Shown here piece by piece: positions 61,471-64,000 of a DNA stretch of 64,000 bases. The translations under genes and the position numbers were made by a program. Each line of letters starts with the position of its first letter. Positions within the stretch are counted from its first letter, which is position 1. The notes beneath the pieces are model-generated. The model saw only the letters and a program-made list of their open reading frames with translations. It made no database searches and was not told the origin of the DNA. Origin of the DNA: Methanomicrobiales archaeon HGW-Methanomicrobiales-3 (GTDB lineage: Archaea > Halobacteriota > Methanomicrobia > Methanomicrobiales > Methanospirillaceae); NCBI GenBank assembly GCA_002839605.1, contig PGYK01000007.1, positions 1-64,000 on the forward strand, read 5' to 3'.

Positions 61471-62670
61471 CTACCGGATAATCGCTTTATCTCCAATACA
61501 TCCTTCAATATACGAGTTTGGCCCAAAGAGGGCGTTGCTGCCAATCATTGTGCCAACATTGACTGAGCAGTTGATACCAAACTGTACCCCATCGCCAACA
61601 ACGGCACCAAATTTTTTCCTTCGGGTGTCCTTCCCGCAGATCCTGACCGTGGCGTGATCGTGACGGAGGTTGGCTATTTTGGTCCCGGCCCCGAAGTTAC
61701 ACCCTGACCCGATGATCGAATCGCCAATATAATTAAAATGTGGAATTTTTGTCCCGCTCATGATGATGGAATTTTTCAGCTCGGAGCAATGTCCGACATG
61801 GCAGTCATCGCCAATGCTTGTTGCTCCCCGTATATATGCATGGGGACCGATACGGCAGTTCTTCCCGATGATACAGGGACCTTCAATGTATGTGCCGGTT
61901 TTAATAATGCTCCCTTCACCAACAACAACAACTCCCTTGAGGGATACCCTGTCTTCGATATTTCCGTGATTTTCTGACGCAATTTGCCCCATGAGCGTGG
62001 TATTGGCATCAAGCATGTCCCAGGGATGTCCCACGTCCATCCAGTATGACAGGTTATAGGCATGGAGTTTTTTTTCAGCAATCGGTTCCGTGAGGGCATC
62101 GGTGAGTTCCAGTTCTCCTCTGGGCGATGAACGGACCCGTTCGATCATCCTGAATATGTCAGAATTGAACAGGTACGCCCCTGCATTGATGAGGTTTGAC
62201 CTCGGGTTTTGGGATTTCTCCTCAAGCGATGTGATCAGGTCGTTTTCTGTGAGCACTACCCCGTAATCCTGGGGGTGGTCAGTTGTGCTCACACCCATGC
62301 AGGGGGTGGCTCCACGGGATAAATTCGCGATATCTTCGGATTTGAGGATCATGTCGCCGTTCAGGACAAGAAACGTATCCGTTACCAGTTCGCGTGCTGC
62401 CCGCACAGCATCAGCGGTCCCGTTCTGCTGGCGCTGAGGTGCGTACTCTACGTGGATACCCCACGCAGAGCCATCGCCAAAATGCCTGCGGATCTCGCGT
62501 TCCCCGTATCCTACGACAAACACAAAATCGGTGATTCCGGCATCGCGGGCGGCAATGACGAGATGCTCAAGCATCGGCCGGTTGACCAGCGGGAGCATCA
62601 CCTTCGGGCGCTTCGCCGTAAGAGGGCGCATCCGCTTTCCCTCTCCCGCAGCGAGAATGACACACTCCAT
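61471..62670 (-). CDS. sugar-1-phosphate nucleotidylyltransferase/acetyltransferase (GlmU-like)
   Basis: MECVILAAGEGKRMRPLTAKRPKVMLPLVNRPMLEHLVIAA plus C-terminal hexapeptide repeats. Confidence 0.93.
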   Translation of the reverse strand: MECVILAAGEGKRMRPLTAKRPKVMLPLVNRPMLEHLVIAARDAGITDFVFVVGYGEREIRRHFGDGSAWGIHVEYAPQRQQNGTADAVRAARELVTDTFLVLNGDMILKSEDIANLSRGATPCMGVSTTDHPQDYGVVLTENDLITSLEEKSQNPRSNLINAGAYLFNSDIFRMIERVRSSPRGELELTDALTEPIAEKKLHAYNLSYWMDVGHPWDMLDANTTLMGQIASENHGNIEDRVSLKGVVVVGEGSIIKTGTYIEGPCIIGKNCRIGPHAYIRGATSIGDDCHVGHCSELKNSIIMSGTKIPHFNYIGDSIIGSGCNFGAGTKIANLRHDHATVRICGKDTRRKKFGAVVGDGVQFGINCSVNVGTMIGSNALFGPNSYIEGCIGDKAIIR

Positions 62671-62693
62671 ACGTACAGCTCTCCTTACAACAT

Positions 62694-63944
62694 TTAAGCA
62701 GTTTTCCCCTGCATTACCCGTGCCCTGGCCTTTGCCAGCATCGTTTTAGCATCCGCCGGGGTTTTTCCTTCTGCGGTGATCCGGATCTTCGGCTCTGTCC
62801 CGCTTGCCCGGATGAGGTACCAGCCCTCCTCTTCAGAAACCCGAATGCCGTCCGTAGGACTTGCCGCACCAAGCGCCAGTACCGTTTCACGGGCAGCCGG
62901 GTTCACAAACGACTCCCTGAGGATTGGGAAGGTTGGCATGGCATCGATCATCGCTGCAACATCCCCCTGAGATGCAATCTCGCAGAAGAGGGCAGCAGCA
63001 AACGGACCGTCAGGGCATAACGAGATCTTCGGGAAGATCCATGCCCCCGAGGGTTCCCCGCCAAAGTCCCCCCATGCGAGGAGTTCTTCAGAAACATAAC
63101 TGTCTCCAACCGGGGTCCGCCGGACTTCTGCGATCTCATCGATGATCATTGATGCGTCGCTGGTTGTGACAACGCGCTTTGCATCCAGGTGCCCGGCAAA
63201 GAGCATCAGGAGATGATCTCCATCGATGTACCTGCCCTTGTTGTCAAACGCCATCATGCGATCAGCATCCCCATCGTGAACCACGGCACAGTCTGCACCG
63301 GTTTTCCTGATCATTTCGCTCAGGTATCCCAGATTCTCCTTCAGTGGCTCGGAAGGGCGGGCAAAATGGCCGGATGGATTGGCATTCACAGGAATAACAC
63401 GAACCCCGGCATCCGCCAGAAGTGAAGGGCTTAGCCGGCACCCGGCCCCGTTCCCACAGTCGAGGATTGCCCGGATCGGCTTTTCCACACACACCTGATT
63501 CAGGATCGCATCCTTGTGCTTTGATACGGCGTCTGTCTCCTGTTCGCAGCCAAGGCCTTTCCAGTCGGTCCAGTGAGGGGTTTTTACCCGGTCTTCCATC
63601 TCTGCCTGCTGCCTGCGGGTAAAAGAGGATCCATCCGGATTGAAAAGTTTGAGGCCGTTGTACTCTTCCGGGTTGTGGGAGGCAGTTATCATGCATCCCG
63701 CTTTGACATCACGGGTAGCGTATGCGACCGTTGGCGTGGGAACCATTCCGCAGATATGGGCGGTCCCTCCGCTTCCAAGGATTCCGGCAACGATCATATG
63801 TGCCAGAAGGGGGCTGGTTGTCCGGGTGTCCATGCCCACAAGAACGTCCTTTGAACGATGTGCAAGTGCTGAGCCTACGGCAAGCGCGGTATCGATCAGG
63901 ACCTGATCGTATTTTCTTCGTATTCCGGAGGACCCAAAAAGCAT
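62694..63944 (-). CDS. glmM: phosphoglucosamine mutase
   Basis: MLFGSSGIRRKY, TASHNPEEYNGLKLF, DGDADRMMAFD, RASGTEPKIRITAEG; start chosen at MLFGSSG. Confidence 0.93.
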   Translation of the reverse strand: MLFGSSGIRRKYDQVLIDTALAVGSALAHRSKDVLVGMDTRTTSPLLAHMIVAGILGSGGTAHICGMVPTPTVAYATRDVKAGCMITASHNPEEYNGLKLFNPDGSSFTRRQQAEMEDRVKTPHWTDWKGLGCEQETDAVSKHKDAILNQVCVEKPIRAILDCGNGAGCRLSPSLLADAGVRVIPVNANPSGHFARPSEPLKENLGYLSEMIRKTGADCAVVHDGDADRMMAFDNKGRYIDGDHLLMLFAGHLDAKRVVTTSDASMIIDEIAEVRRTPVGDSYVSEELLAWGDFGGEPSGAWIFPKISLCPDGPFAAALFCEIASQGDVAAMIDAMPTFPILRESFVNPAARETVLALGAASPTDGIRVSEEEGWYLIRASGTEPKIRITAEGKTPADAKTMLAKARARVMQGKTA

Positions 63945-64000
63945 AGTCCGGTATTGGTGTGCTCCCCACAAGATATTACCGCTGGAACAAGGGGGGTGCG

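Noticed and set aside
1-64000. CRISPR array, transposase/integrase, prophage or restriction-modification island
   Set aside because: No repeat-spacer periodicity, IS ends, or recognisable mobile-element proteins were seen in the sequence or ORF track

Overview
About 64 kb of archaeal chromosome. Gene content points to a methanogenic euryarchaeon of the Methanomicrobiales, probably Methanoregula-like; that assignment is inferred from family content, not searched. The window is gene-dense. It carries three large PAS-rich sensor kinases, tiaS, a thermosome subunit, glnA, a por operon, a KhtTU-like transport pair, acetolactate decarboxylase, truA, malic enzyme, a complete trpEGDCFBA operon, a SPASM-type radical SAM protein, coenzyme F390 synthetase coupled to an archaellin-like protein, two tRNA genes, the archaeal translation/transcription cluster (rpl40e, rdgB, kae1-bud32, rps27ae, rps24e, DUF359, spt4, rpo7, PIN, aIF2-gamma), and an aglB/glycosyltransferase/glmS/glmU-like/glmM glycosylation cluster. 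Main highlights: (1) a four-gene unit of an AbrB-like regulator, hgcA, hgcB and an ArsC-like gene, i.e. predicted mercury methylation with 4-nt ATGA overlaps linking hgcA-hgcB-arsC; (2) a glycosyltransferase broken by two -1 frameshifts, both in T4 runs where one extra T restores the frame; (3) a small duplicated-motif protein whose Shine-Dalgarno lies in a 5'UTR hairpin; (4) a symmetric 38-bp composite palindrome next to the tRNA pair; (5) a receiver domain whose phospho-acceptor Asp is replaced by Gly; (6) an archaellin-like protein translationally coupled to F390 synthetase. No CRISPR array, rRNA operon, transposase or prophage was seen.
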